Shown here: one piece after another, positions 23,854 through 33,129 of the stretch
How the letters are laid out: each line of letters begins with the position of its first letter
Position numbering within the stretch: the first letter of the stretch is position 1
DNA from: Paenibacillus sp. SZ31
Lineage (GTDB): Bacteria; Bacillota; Bacilli; Paenibacillales; Paenibacillaceae
Assembly (NCBI RefSeq): GCF_012912005.1
Contig: NZ_JABBEA010000015.1
Span: 62,001-126,000 of the forward strand
Direction: 5' to 3'
DNA length: 64,000 nt
The notes under the pieces: model-generated
What the model was told of the DNA's origin: nothing
The model's input: only the letters and a program-made list of their open reading frames with translations
Databases searched by the model: none
Position numbers and translations under genes: made by a program

Positions 23854-26538
23854 ATGAGTAAGATCCGCAAAACGTTTAGTTTATTGGTTGTATCTCTAAT
23901 GTTAATGCAGGGAGCTGCTGCAACATATGTAAGTGCTGATTCAGACCCTAATTCTGAGACTTCTTCATCAACGACGAGTTCAAGTGAATCGAATTCATCC
24001 ATCAACACACCGTCGAACTCCAATGAACCAAGTAATAATAGTTCAACAACAACAACATCGCAAGAAACACCATCGGAGCAGGTGAATGAGCCTGTTATCA
24101 TCCCGCCGCCAATAATACCGATACCACCGTTTCCAACATTTCCAACATTCCCACCCATGCCGCCATTCCCAACACTTCCACCAATTTCGACACCAACAAT
24201 AACGCCGTTGGTGCAGTTGAATCAGGCTGTAGCTGTTAGAGAAGCGGAAACAGTATTATCTATTTTGAAAGATACAGATCTGCTTAATCAGCCTGAAGCG
24301 TTTAGTGAGCTAACAGATCAAGAACAAAAGACAGTTGCTGCTACATTAGTCCAAATGACTCCGAGATCGGGATCTTACAATGAAGATCAGGTTCAATTTA
24401 TTGTAGATATAAGTATCAATATCCTTTTGGGGTATCGGTTAGATTACCGTGATATGGCTTCTGCATTAAATAACATTTACGATCAGGTCGTTGTAAAAGG
24501 TGCTAATCTGTTTTCAGAAGAAGAGTTTGAACAGTTCAAGAGAGCAGCAGATTTTTATCTGAAAGCTAACCAGGCGGATCAGCAGTTAATTGCTTATATT
24601 GCGCAGTTCACTTCTGTTGCAATGGATACTGATTCGGCTGTAGGTCTAATGTTTACGCTATCTGAAGAATTCCCTTCTATTAACCAAGCAAAGACAGTGA
24701 ATGAGATATTAAATAACTTGAATTTATACCAAATGCTTCAAATGCAGTACCAAATACTTTTAGCCAACAATCCAGGATTAAGTCTTCAGGAATCCCCTCT
24801 GAAGCTTGACCAGATATTAACATTATCAACGAATGCGGAGCAGCAACAACTCGCAGAGTGGATGCTTAGTGAACGACCTGTTGGAGGATATGAAAAAATT
24901 AAAGATATTCAAAGAGCATTTGACTTGTTCTTTGCTCCCCCAGCGCCTAAAGTGACTGCTGATGATACAGCCAATGTGGTTATCGGTGCAGATGAAACGA
25001 TGGAATACTCCAAAGATAATGGGGCGACTTGGAATAAATTTAGCGAAACAGATCGATTTGAAGGCAACCAAAAAATTGTGGTTCGTGTAAGAGCCAAAGG
25101 CAATACACCGATATGGAAATGGACAACACTTACGTTCACATCAAATACACCAACACCTAACCCGGGTGGAAGCACAGGTGGCGGAGGATCTACGACTACG
25201 CCTGTAACGTCTACCCCTGCACCAACAACGAAACAAGAACAGATCGTGGTAGATGTCAATGGAGCTAACGGCACCAACCTGACCAAGACACCAATCACAC
25301 GCACGACCGAAACCAACGGCACGATCAAAGATTTGGTGAAAATGACCGAAGCGATTGCCAAGGAATCGGTGGAAAAAGCGAAGCAATTGAATATGAATAC
25401 CGCACGCATTGTCATCCCAGATACCAAAGATTCCGTGTCCGAGACACGTATTGAACTGCCTAAAGCAGCGGTAAAAGAATTGAATGATGGTTCGCTGAAA
25501 CTTGAAATCTCTACAGAGAACGTAGTGATTTCCGTTCCGACGAATTCCATCGCCGGATTCGATCAAGATTTGTACTTCCGCGTCGTTCCATTGAAGCAGG
25601 AATCCGAACGCAAGGAAGTTGAAGAGCGTGCCAAGAAAGAGCAGTTGATTCAACAGATTGCTCCGAATACCAATGTTCGTGTACTGGCTCGTCCGGTAGA
25701 GATCGACACGAATATGCAGAGCCGAGAAGTGACACTTACGTTGCCACTTCGTGGTAGTCTGCCAACCGATCCGGCTGCTCGTCAGCAAGCATTGGACAAC
25801 CTGGCGATCTATATCGAACACAGTGACGGCACAAAAGAATTGATTCAAGGCAAATTGGTGAAACTCGCGGATAATAGCGAAGGCATTGAGTTTACCGTAA
25901 CCAAATTCAGTACGTTCACCCTTGTGGTCGTGGATGGACTGAAAGCTTCACAAGGTACACATCAACCATACATCCAAGGTTTTGGTGCTGACTTCCGTCC
26001 AGATGCATTCGTAACTCGTGCACAAATGGCGGCAATGCTGGCTCGTAATCTTTCAAATGAAGCGGCAGCAGCAGATTCCGCTAATAGCGTGAGCTACAAG
26101 GATGTATCTGCAACACACTGGGCAGCAAGTGAGATTCAAAAGGCTCAATCCGCTGGTATCATGAACGGAATGAGCAACACCCAATTTGCACCAGAAGGTT
26201 CGATCACCCGTGCTCAAATGGCTACCATTACCTACCGTTGGATTCAACAACAAGCGATTGCAACAACCGTGAATGGAACTGAAGTTTCCTTCACAGATGT
26301 ATCCGCAGATCTCTGGGCAGCAGATGCGATTGCTTACGTGCAATCTACTGGACTGATGGTTGGATATAACGATGGTACGTTCAAACCGGATAGCAAGTTG
26401 ACGCGTGCGGAAGCCGTGAAAGTGCTGAACGTATTGTTTAATCGTACCCCACTAACTGGCGCAGTTAAGCCATCGTTTAGCGATGTACCAGCAACACACT
26501 GGGCATATGCAGATATCGAAGCTGCAGCGCAAAAGTAA
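23854..26538 (+). CDS. Secreted SLH-domain protein 2 (tandem paralogue)
   Basis: 894 residues. Signal peptide 1-28 (cleavage after TYVSA), a Ser/Thr/Asn-rich stretch (29-75), a striking Pro-rich run (about 78-118, PPIIPIPPFPTFPTFPPMPP) that probably spans the wall, then a helical region with one copy of the unit LAEWMLSERPVGGYEKIKDI seen in SLH protein 1. From residue 434 the protein is almost identical to the C-terminal block of SLH protein 1, ending in SLH repeats and the same truncated HWAYADIEAAAQK end. ATG 23854 follows GAGGAGG. It has its own promoter block and terminator, so it is not co-transcribed with gene 1. Confidence 0.85.
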   Translation: MSKIRKTFSLLVVSLMLMQGAAATYVSADSDPNSETSSSTTSSSESNSSINTPSNSNEPSNNSSTTTTSQETPSEQVNEPVIIPPPIIPIPPFPTFPTFPPMPPFPTLPPISTPTITPLVQLNQAVAVREAETVLSILKDTDLLNQPEAFSELTDQEQKTVAATLVQMTPRSGSYNEDQVQFIVDISINILLGYRLDYRDMASALNNIYDQVVVKGANLFSEEEFEQFKRAADFYLKANQADQQLIAYIAQFTSVAMDTDSAVGLMFTLSEEFPSINQAKTVNEILNNLNLYQMLQMQYQILLANNPGLSLQESPLKLDQILTLSTNAEQQQLAEWMLSERPVGGYEKIKDIQRAFDLFFAPPAPKVTADDTANVVIGADETMEYSKDNGATWNKFSETDRFEGNQKIVVRVRAKGNTPIWKWTTLTFTSNTPTPNPGGSTGGGGSTTTPVTSTPAPTTKQEQIVVDVNGANGTNLTKTPITRTTETNGTIKDLVKMTEAIAKESVEKAKQLNMNTARIVIPDTKDSVSETRIELPKAAVKELNDGSLKLEISTENVVISVPTNSIAGFDQDLYFRVVPLKQESERKEVEERAKKEQLIQQIAPNTNVRVLARPVEIDTNMQSREVTLTLPLRGSLPTDPAARQQALDNLAIYIEHSDGTKELIQGKLVKLADNSEGIEFTVTKFSTFTLVVVDGLKASQGTHQPYIQGFGADFRPDAFVTRAQMAAMLARNLSNEAAAADSANSVSYKDVSATHWAASEIQKAQSAGIMNGMSNTQFAPEGSITRAQMATITYRWIQQQAIATTVNGTEVSFTDVSADLWAADAIAYVQSTGLMVGYNDGTFKPDSKLTRAEAVKVLNVLFNRTPLTGAVKPSFSDVPATHWAYADIEAAAQK
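25156..26538 (+). repeat. Duplicated C-terminal coding block, copy 2
   Basis: 1383 bp. See copy 1 at 22082-23464. Small indels inside the two copies cancel so that the total length stays equal. Confidence 0.9.
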
Positions 26539-26640
26539 TTTATTAAAAGAAGAAAAAGGGGTCATTAACGCAGTAGCATATGGAAAAGAGAACCCCTAAT
26601 AATGGATAGGATATGACAGTATAATAGATATAATAAAAAA

Positions 26641-26686
26641 GAGCTGTTCCAAAAGCCATACATTGGCAAGGGACAGCTCCTTTTTG
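26641..26686. terminator. Terminator between SLH gene 2 and gbsR-like gene
   Basis: GAGCTGTTCC / GGGACAGCTC stem with flanking A and T runs; serves convergent genes. Confidence 0.85.
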
Positions 26687-26742
26687 CGTTTAGTGTGACT
26701 CAACACACGAATCATAGCGGCGTTATTCCACCATGTAGTGAA

Positions 26743-27315
26743 CTAATCTTTATTGGGTGTATGCGAAGCATTTTCGTAAAATTTACCGTCCCGCAATTGA
26801 TCCACGAATCCTTGTAGCCAGACGTAATACTGCTCCGCATGTTGAAGTTTGTGCAGATCACGCAGTGCATCATCTCGATCTGCGGAAGAGGTATGTTCCG
26901 AAAGGATCATGGCCGAAAGGTCAGGGATGACCTCACGAATGCCTTCTAACATGACATCTACTTCCCGTTGGAGCTTGGCCCCGAAGAAATTCTGAAATGT
27001 ACGATAAAAGTCGGTCTCAGCCAGATACTGATCCTGACGGTCCTTCTTTTCCTCCAGTTTATAGATCATCTGTGACTCCGTAAGCGAACGAACCGCATAG
27101 CTCATGTTGCTCTTACTCATATTCATCGAGGTTTTCATCTCTTCCAGTGTCATCGGTCGATCCTCAAAATACATGATGCCGTATAATTTGCCAAACGTAT
27201 GATTAACTCCATACAGATCCATCGTATTAGCGATGGCCTCAATGACTCTCTCCCTCAGCGCATGCCGATCGGATAACGAAGAATGATTCGGGTTCCCGGC
27301 AGTTTCTTTTCCCAC
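26743..27315 (-). CDS. GbsR/OpcR-type MarR-like regulator
   Basis: 190 residues. A winged helix (LYGVNHTFGKLYGIMYFEDR, MTLEEMKTSMNMSKSNMSYAVRSL) matches the GbsR group of MarR-like proteins, followed by a helical dimerisation part (FFGAKLQREVDVMLEGIREV). In B. subtilis GbsR senses choline and represses choline uptake and glycine-betaine synthesis, and OpcR represses a choline ABC importer. The gene is divergent from a sugar-type ABC operon, with a perfect inverted repeat in the intergenic space, so it is the likely regulator of that operon. Ligand choline is inferred from the family only. Confidence 0.85.
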   Translation of the reverse strand: MGKETAGNPNHSSLSDRHALRERVIEAIANTMDLYGVNHTFGKLYGIMYFEDRPMTLEEMKTSMNMSKSNMSYAVRSLTESQMIYKLEEKKDRQDQYLAETDFYRTFQNFFGAKLQREVDVMLEGIREVIPDLSAMILSEHTSSADRDDALRDLHKLQHAEQYYVWLQGFVDQLRDGKFYENASHTPNKD

Positions 27316-27418
27316 AATGTCACCTCTGGTTTATGATAGCGTTCCCACTAGCTGCCTCATATTTTACATGACTTGCTCTAATTTTAACATAACCCGGAAT
27401 TAGAATTTTCAATACAAG

Positions 27419-27438
27419 TGTACAATCAATTTTGTACA
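27419..27438. promoter_or_regulatory. GbsR operator candidate
   Basis: Perfect inverted repeat TGTACAA-N6-TTGTACA in the divergent intergenic region. A second, looser pair CTAATT/AATTAG lies just to its left (about 27378-27404). Confidence 0.6.
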
Positions 27439-27513
27439 GAAGAAATATAAAGCTGATTATACTTAAAAATTCCCAATCATTAAAGAAAAATTGGACAGTA
27501 AGGAGTGGGGGAT

Positions 27514-28389
27514 TTGCGTTTAAAACTATGGAGGGAGTCTGAAGCGGTTCTATTCACGCTGCCAGCTCTAATCCCATTGCTGATCTTCTGGCTGGGACCT
27601 CTGGGATATATCGTTTATCTCAGTTTCACCGATTGGGACTTCATGAGCCCGGACAAGTTGTTCGTTGGATTGGACAATTACAGTTATCTGCTGACGAACT
27701 CTGAATTCTATCGATCACTGAAAGTCACCTTGTTATTCGGACTGGGGAGTGTAATTCCAACCATTGTGGGCGGATTGGCACTTGCGATGCTCATGAATAG
27801 CAAAATCAAATCATCCGGCATCTTCCGGACATTACTCTTCTCACCTTGGGTCACCCCGACAGTTGCGGTGTCCATTGCGTGGTCCTGGATCTTCGAGCCC
27901 GAAGTGGGACTTGCTAATCTCATGCTGGGCTGGGCTGGTGTATCTCCGATTGGCTGGTTGCGTGACGCGGACTGGGCATTGGTTGCCGTTCTCATCGTTA
28001 CTCTTTGGAAGTCAATTGGGTGGGCGATGGTATTTTATCTGGTTGCACTACGAAATCTACCGTCCGATCTACTCGAAGCAGCTTCAATCGATGGGGCAAA
28101 CAGTTGGGACAAGTTCAGAAGTATCACACTGCCACTGATCTCACCAACGACATTCTTTCTCTCGATTATTCTTACAATCCAGTCCTTGCAAGCCTATGAC
28201 CAGATTAATGTCATGACGCAGGGCGGACCGGCGGGATCAACGAGAACGTTGCTGTACATGTATTACCAGTCTGCATTCGAATCCTTTAACGTAGGTGAAG
28301 CTTCGTCCATTGCCGTTGTGATTATTCTGATCTGCGTGTTGCTATCGGGAGTATCCTTCCTGCTTGGCAGACGTCTGGTGCACTACTAA
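27514..28389 (+). CDS. ABC transporter permease, sugar/glycerophosphate type (UgpA-like)
   Basis: 291 residues with six membrane helices. The EAA loop near the C-terminus reads EAASIDGANSWDKFRSITLPLI, the signature of carbohydrate-uptake permeases (MalF/UgpA group). TTG 27514 has AGGAG at 27501-27505; GTG 27505 overlaps that site. The stop overlaps the next permease start (TAATG). No ATPase gene is present in the operon, so a shared MsmK-type ATPase encoded elsewhere is expected. Confidence 0.9.
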   Translation: MRLKLWRESEAVLFTLPALIPLLIFWLGPLGYIVYLSFTDWDFMSPDKLFVGLDNYSYLLTNSEFYRSLKVTLLFGLGSVIPTIVGGLALAMLMNSKIKSSGIFRTLLFSPWVTPTVAVSIAWSWIFEPEVGLANLMLGWAGVSPIGWLRDADWALVAVLIVTLWKSIGWAMVFYLVALRNLPSDLLEAASIDGANSWDKFRSITLPLISPTTFFLSIILTIQSLQAYDQINVMTQGGPAGSTRTLLYMYYQSAFESFNVGEASSIAVVIILICVLLSGVSFLLGRRLVHY

Positions 28390-29294
28390 TGACAATGACA
28401 TTGCCCAACAAAAAGTCTAAACGGATGAAGCGCAAGGAGTTGCAGAACGTGTCACATACCAATTTTAAAATAAGTAAATTGATCCGCTATCTCCTGTTAG
28501 CCGTTATCGCGCTGGGTACAGCATTTCCCTTCTATTGGATGGTCATTAGCGGATTCAAAACCAATGATGAGATCTGGCAGTTCCCGCCGACCTTCTGGCC
28601 GGAGACATTCCTGTGGAGCAACTATGTAGACGCCTGGAATGCGGCACCATTTGCCCGTTACATCCTGAACAGTACCGGGGTAGCATTAGCCATCTGTCTA
28701 TTTCAGATCGTCAACTCCAGTATGATGGCGTACGCCCTGACACATATGAAATTCCGTCTCAAAGGTGTACTGACATCCCTGATTCTGGTGGGTTATATGA
28801 TACCGAGTACAGCCGTGTATCTGCCTAGTTACCTGGTGCTTAGCGAACTTAACCTGTTGGATTCCTACACAGGCTTAATTGTATCCAACTGTGTCAGCGT
28901 GTTCTCAATCTTCCTGATCCGGCAGGCGTTCATGCAGGTATCTCATGAATTGGTAGAAGCCGGACAACTGGACGGTGCATCTCACTTCCGGATTCTCTGG
29001 ACGATTATCACGCCGCTTGTTCGCTCAAGCTTCGCCGTGATGGTTCTGATTACGTTCATTGAACAATACAACAACTATTTCTGGCCTATGCTCATCACCA
29101 AAGACCCTGACCTGCAGCTGGTATCGGCTGGTCTGCGCAGCTTCTTTGTAGAAGGTGGGGCATATGGATTGGCTTGGCCACAGATTATGGCTGCGAGTGC
29201 CTTCACGATCGCACCACTACTTATTCTCTTCCTGTTCACCCAGAAGACCATCATGCAGAGCGTGAATATCACGGCTGGTGTGAACAAGAACTGA
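28389..29294 (+). CDS. ABC transporter permease, sugar/glycerophosphate type (UgpE-like)
   Basis: 301 residues, six membrane helices, with the EAA motif EAGQLDGASHFRILWTIITPLV. A hydrophilic, Lys-rich N-terminus of about 30 residues precedes the first helix. It is the second membrane subunit of the importer and is translationally coupled to the first. The closing segment LFLFTQKTIMQSVNITAGVN is typical of MalG/UgpE permeases. Confidence 0.9.
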   Translation: MTMTLPNKKSKRMKRKELQNVSHTNFKISKLIRYLLLAVIALGTAFPFYWMVISGFKTNDEIWQFPPTFWPETFLWSNYVDAWNAAPFARYILNSTGVALAICLFQIVNSSMMAYALTHMKFRLKGVLTSLILVGYMIPSTAVYLPSYLVLSELNLLDSYTGLIVSNCVSVFSIFLIRQAFMQVSHELVEAGQLDGASHFRILWTIITPLVRSSFAVMVLITFIEQYNNYFWPMLITKDPDLQLVSAGLRSFFVEGGAYGLAWPQIMAASAFTIAPLLILFLFTQKTIMQSVNITAGVNKN

Positions 29295-29375
29295 TATGCA
29301 CTACCTTGTAATACTGCATCCATCCAGATGCACCGTGTCAACACCAACATTTCACCTAAAACGGGAGGAACGACA

Positions 29376-30749
29376 ATGAATTGGAGTCAGACAAGCATGA
29401 CATGGAAAAAGAGATTGAGGTTGAACTGGAAGGGTGGTATGTCGCTGGTACTCGCGACTAGCTTTGCGCTACTGACCGCTTGTGGAACACAAGCACCCGC
29501 AGAATCAAGCACGACGGCTGCTGCCAGTGGAACCGAAGCTCAGGTGAAAGATCCGGTGGAGATTGAATTCTGGTATGGTCTGGGTGGTAATCTGGGCGAT
29601 AACATGAAAAAAACGATTGATGCGTTCAACGCCTCCCAGAACGAAGTCGTTGTGAAGGGAATTGTACAAGCAGATTACACGGAGACGGAGCAGAAGCTGC
29701 AAGCAGCGATTGCTTCCAAGAAGGTTCCGGCCGCTGTACTGAGTGCTAACATAGACTGGGCGCGCAAAGGATACTATGCACCGATGGATGAGATGATCGC
29801 GGCGGACCCGAATTTTAAGAAAGACGATTTCATTCAGACGTTCCTGAACCAAGGGGAAGTGGATGGTAAGCAATTCTTCCTACCTATGTATGGAACGACC
29901 CAAATCATGTATTACCGCATGGATACATTCAAAGAGAATGGAATCGATCCAGCGAGTCTAACAACATGGGAAGCGTTGGCTGAAGCAGCAGCGAAGATGA
30001 GTAAGCAAGAGAATGGCAAGACAACTTTCTCTGGCTGGCAACCGATGTGGGGTAAAGACAACATGATTGATGCCGTATTGGGTAAGGGCGGTCAGATTCT
30101 TAGCGACGATGGCAAAACTGTCATGGTTGACTCCCCAGAGTGGATCGAGACATGGGACCTGTTCCGTAAATGGATTAACGAAGACAAAATCATGGGCATC
30201 GAGTATGGTGGTCAAGGTTGGGAATATTGGTACAAAACGATTGATAATGTGATGAAAAACAAAGCAGCAGGTTACACCGGATCTAGTGGTGACCAAGGTG
30301 ACTTGGACTTTAGCGTAGTCGCTGCGATGCAACAACCAGGTTGGGAAGGCATTGGTGAAGGTAAACCGGTAGCGAATGCCATTTTGGCAGGTATTCCGGC
30401 AGCAGCGAGTCCAGAGCAACAACAAGCTGCTTATAAATGGTTTACGTATTTCTCTGAGACGTCCAACACAGCTTCATGGTCCATGAATACCGGATATATT
30501 GCAGTGCGTCAATCGGCTCAACAAGATCCAGAGTTCATGAAATTCAGTGAGGAAAATCCACAGATCACTGTACCACTGCAACAAGCAGCTCACGCATCAG
30601 CTCCATTCCAGGATCCAACGGGTGGCAAAATCAACGATGCATTGAAAGATGCAGCTGATAAAGTACAGATCAATAATATGCCAGCTGAACAAGCGCTGAA
30701 GGAAGCGAAAGAGAAAGCGCAGAAAGAACTGGATCGTGTAACGAAATAA
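29376..30749 (+). CDS. ABC extracellular solute-binding lipoprotein (UgpB/MalE-type)
   Basis: 457 residues. The lipoprotein signal (LVLATSFALLTAC, lipobox LTAC) is followed by a Ser/Thr/Ala spacer and the binding domain starting DPVEIEFWYGLGGNLGDNMK. IEFWYGLGG and ASAPFQDPTGGKINDALKDA resemble the glycerol-3-phosphate/glycerophosphodiester UgpB group as well as other sugar-binding proteins. ATG 29376 follows GGGAGGAA; an upstream ATG at 29328 adds a non-signal extension. The binding-protein gene comes third in the operon, after the permeases. The ligand is not certain. Confidence 0.88.
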   Translation: MNWSQTSMTWKKRLRLNWKGGMSLVLATSFALLTACGTQAPAESSTTAAASGTEAQVKDPVEIEFWYGLGGNLGDNMKKTIDAFNASQNEVVVKGIVQADYTETEQKLQAAIASKKVPAAVLSANIDWARKGYYAPMDEMIAADPNFKKDDFIQTFLNQGEVDGKQFFLPMYGTTQIMYYRMDTFKENGIDPASLTTWEALAEAAAKMSKQENGKTTFSGWQPMWGKDNMIDAVLGKGGQILSDDGKTVMVDSPEWIETWDLFRKWINEDKIMGIEYGGQGWEYWYKTIDNVMKNKAAGYTGSSGDQGDLDFSVVAAMQQPGWEGIGEGKPVANAILAGIPAAASPEQQQAAYKWFTYFSETSNTASWSMNTGYIAVRQSAQQDPEFMKFSEENPQITVPLQQAAHASAPFQDPTGGKINDALKDAADKVQINNMPAEQALKEAKEKAQKELDRVTK

Positions 30750-30776
30750 TAAACGTATACAGGCAAGTGAATCAAG

Positions 30777-30811
30777 CGAAAGGGGCGGTACATGCTGTGC
30801 CGTCCTTTCCG
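30777..30811 (+). terminator. Imperfect intra-operon hairpin (attenuator or mRNA processing site)
   Basis: GAAAGGGGCGGTAC pairs imperfectly with GTGCCGTCCTTTC. No true T-run follows, so it may protect the mRNA 3' end or reduce read-through into the HAD gene rather than terminate fully. Confidence 0.4.
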
Positions 30812-30844
30812 TTTATACAAGATCGCAGACAAGGAGTTTAACCA

Positions 30845-31615
30845 ATGCAAGATGAGACGTATGTGGACGGATTACCGAATCCGACTGAAGCTGTTTTGTT
30901 CGATAAGGATGGAACATTACTTGATTTTACGGGCATGTGGGGGTTCTGGACCGATTGTGTGTTGAACGACTTCAGAGACCAGTTGGCGACCCGGGGACTT
31001 CGTATTAACACAGATGAACTTCCGCAGATCTGGGGAACTTTCCACGATGACCAAGGCCGAATGAATGGGTATGACGTCCGGGGGCCACTGGCCATGGGCA
31101 CAATGGATGAAGTGTACGCCGTACTGACGTGGCATGGATATCGTGCGGGTCTCAGCTGGGCGGAAGCCAAGATCATGGTTCGGGAGTGTTTGGCGCAAGC
31201 AGAGGAAGAGATGGAGAAACATCGTCCGGCACGTCCGTTACCGGGAGTTCGAGAATTCCTTGAACAGTGCCGTACCGAAGGCGTGGTTATGGGTGTCGTG
31301 ACGGCAGATGATACACCTAGTGCAGTCAAGCACTTGCAGTGGATGGGGCTGGATTCCTTCTTTGACGTGGTGATTGGCACAGATCTGGTGGAGCGGGGGA
31401 AACCTTTTCCCGATATGCTTCTACTTGCTTGTGAACGGTTAGGTGTATCTGTGCAGCATACGGTGGTCATTGGAGATACGGACGGAGACATGGAGATGGC
31501 ACGAACCGCTGGTGCGGGGTACAGGATTGGGATTGGCGAACCGGGAAAAATCCGCTTGGCGGATAGAACGATTCAATCGTTCCATGAATTGCTGAATGGT
31601 GGGTTGAATCGATGA
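30845..31615 (+). CDS. HAD-family phosphatase (phosphoglycolate phosphatase-like)
   Basis: 256 residues. Motif I is LFDKDGTLLDF (the first Asp is the nucleophile), a helical cap follows, then motif II GVVTADDTPS, motif III Lys in ERGKPFPD and motif IV VIGDTDGDMEMA. It removes phosphate from a small molecule. ATG 30845 follows AAGGAG. The stop overlaps the SMR start (ATGA), so translation is coupled. In this operon a phosphomonoester released by the metallophosphoesterase is a plausible substrate (inference). Confidence 0.88.
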   Translation: MQDETYVDGLPNPTEAVLFDKDGTLLDFTGMWGFWTDCVLNDFRDQLATRGLRINTDELPQIWGTFHDDQGRMNGYDVRGPLAMGTMDEVYAVLTWHGYRAGLSWAEAKIMVRECLAQAEEEMEKHRPARPLPGVREFLEQCRTEGVVMGVVTADDTPSAVKHLQWMGLDSFFDVVIGTDLVERGKPFPDMLLLACERLGVSVQHTVVIGDTDGDMEMARTAGAGYRIGIGEPGKIRLADRTIQSFHELLNGGLNR

Positions 31616-31950
31616 CGAACAGTCACGCTTACTTGGGCTGGGTTCTGTTGGCTCTGGCCATCGGACTAGAGTTGAGTGCTACTATTTTGCTAAAAGTATC
31701 GGATGGATTCTCACGGTTATGGCCTTCGGTGTTGATGTTTGTTTGTTATGGAGCAAGCTTTACGTTCCTCAACTTTGCAGTGAAGTATATGCCGCTGGCT
31801 GTAGCCTATGCGATCTGGTCTGGGGTCGGCATTACGCTCATTGGCGTCGTAGGGCATTACTATTTCGGTGAACGTCTGCGGCTCACGTCGATGGTATGGA
31901 TCGGTTTTATTCTGATTGGCATTATTGGACTGAAATGGAGTGATTCTTGA
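31612..31950 (+). CDS. SMR-family transporter, EmrE/Qac type
   Basis: 112 residues, four membrane helices. GLELSATILLKVSDGFSRLWP contains the essential Glu of helix 1, and AYAIWSGVGITLIGVVG is the Qac-type signature also found in EmrE. The protein therefore belongs with quaternary-ammonium antiporters rather than the guanidinium Gdx type. E. coli EmrE also moves betaine and choline. It sits between the HAD phosphatase and the metallophosphoesterase with overlapping start and stop codons, which argues for a metabolic rather than an accidental drug-resistance role. Confidence 0.88.
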   Translation: MTNSHAYLGWVLLALAIGLELSATILLKVSDGFSRLWPSVLMFVCYGASFTFLNFAVKYMPLAVAYAIWSGVGITLIGVVGHYYFGERLRLTSMVWIGFILIGIIGLKWSDS

Positions 31951-33038
31951 TGGGAAATAAACATATCTCTGAGCAACCTCTTGCCAGCTTTCAGGTCATT
32001 ACGGACACACATGTGCGGGATGAGGCAGATCATATTCATAACCGGCATCTGGAGCAAGCGTTAGCCGACATAGCTACGTTCAGTGAGGGTAGTAGCGGAA
32101 TCATGCATGTGGGCGATGTGACGGATCGAGGGCTGCCGAGCGAATATCGTGAGTTGCAACGTATATGGAAGCAACATGCGAAGAACTTGCCGGACATCCG
32201 TTACACGGTAGGGAATCATGATATTGGAGCCGTGGTATGGCAAGATCCGCCGATCATTTTGCTCGAGATGAAAGAGGATGAAGTAGCCAAGTTGTTGGAG
32301 CAAGAAGCAGACATGGAGCTAGTCAAAAAACAAACCGCTGCTGAATCAGCTGCACTGATTGAGCAGCTATCCGGCGGAACCTATACGTTGTCTGCTGCGC
32401 CTTTGGAGCAGGTGGGCCAAGATATCTCAGACGAAGCTGCATCCATTACGGTCGCCGGGTTATGGCAACGTCGATTAAGTGATTTTGAAGGGACAACAGG
32501 CATGATAGGCTCTTACCACGATCATTGGATTGATGGGTATCATTATATTTTCCTGGGCACCGAGCAACCTCATCCGAAGGATTGCGATATGTCGGCTGAA
32601 CAGTTGGAGTGGCTAGAGTCGAAATTGTCTGAGCGAGCAACGCCGAATCAACCCATCTTTCTCTTCTTGCACCAGCCGCTTATGGATACGGTAGCTGGAT
32701 CATTGAAGGAACAGGGATGGTATGGTGTGAATCAGGATGTGGAACTCAAGGCCGTTCTGGCTAAATACCCGCAAGCGATCCTCTTCTCGGGCCATACCCA
32801 CTGGCAATTGGAGGCACAGCATACGATGTACGATGGTGCAGGCCACATGCCAACCATGTTCAATGCGTCGTCTGTAGGTTATCTATGGACGGATCAGGAT
32901 GAACATTTGGAAGGCAGTGAAGGGCTTCATGTGGAGATTTATAGGGATCGAGTGGTTGTGAAGGGACGGAACTTTGTTACGAGCAAATGGATCGAGGGTG
33001 CTGAGTTTACGGTGCGTTATCCTGTGAAGGGTAGTTAA
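31950..33038 (+). CDS. Calcineurin-like metallophosphoesterase
   Basis: 362 residues. All metal-binding blocks are visible: TDTHVRD, GDVTDRG, GNHD, LFLHQP and SGHTHW. The family includes phosphodiesterases for cyclic nucleotides and glycerophosphodiesters (GlpQ-unrelated). It has no signal peptide, so it is cytoplasmic. ATG 31950 overlaps the SMR stop (TGATG) with GGAG nine bases upstream. It is the last gene of the GbsR-linked operon, and a terminator follows. A phosphodiester imported by the ABC transporter would be a sensible substrate. Confidence 0.87.
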   Translation: MGNKHISEQPLASFQVITDTHVRDEADHIHNRHLEQALADIATFSEGSSGIMHVGDVTDRGLPSEYRELQRIWKQHAKNLPDIRYTVGNHDIGAVVWQDPPIILLEMKEDEVAKLLEQEADMELVKKQTAAESAALIEQLSGGTYTLSAAPLEQVGQDISDEAASITVAGLWQRRLSDFEGTTGMIGSYHDHWIDGYHYIFLGTEQPHPKDCDMSAEQLEWLESKLSERATPNQPIFLFLHQPLMDTVAGSLKEQGWYGVNQDVELKAVLAKYPQAILFSGHTHWQLEAQHTMYDGAGHMPTMFNASSVGYLWTDQDEHLEGSEGLHVEIYRDRVVVKGRNFVTSKWIEGAEFTVRYPVKGS

Positions 33039-33067
33039 ATAAAGATATTAGTTGAATAAGTAAATAA

Positions 33068-33126
33068 GACTATCGAGATATTCTCGATAGTCCCGATGAG
33101 TCGCTCAGAAGGGCGGCTCTTTTATT
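33068..33126. terminator. Double hairpin terminator between convergent operons
   Basis: Perfect GACTATCGAGA / TCTCGATAGTC (33068-33092) followed by GAGTCGCTC / GGGCGGCTC and TTTTATT. Confidence 0.8.
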
Positions 33127-33129
33127 AAG

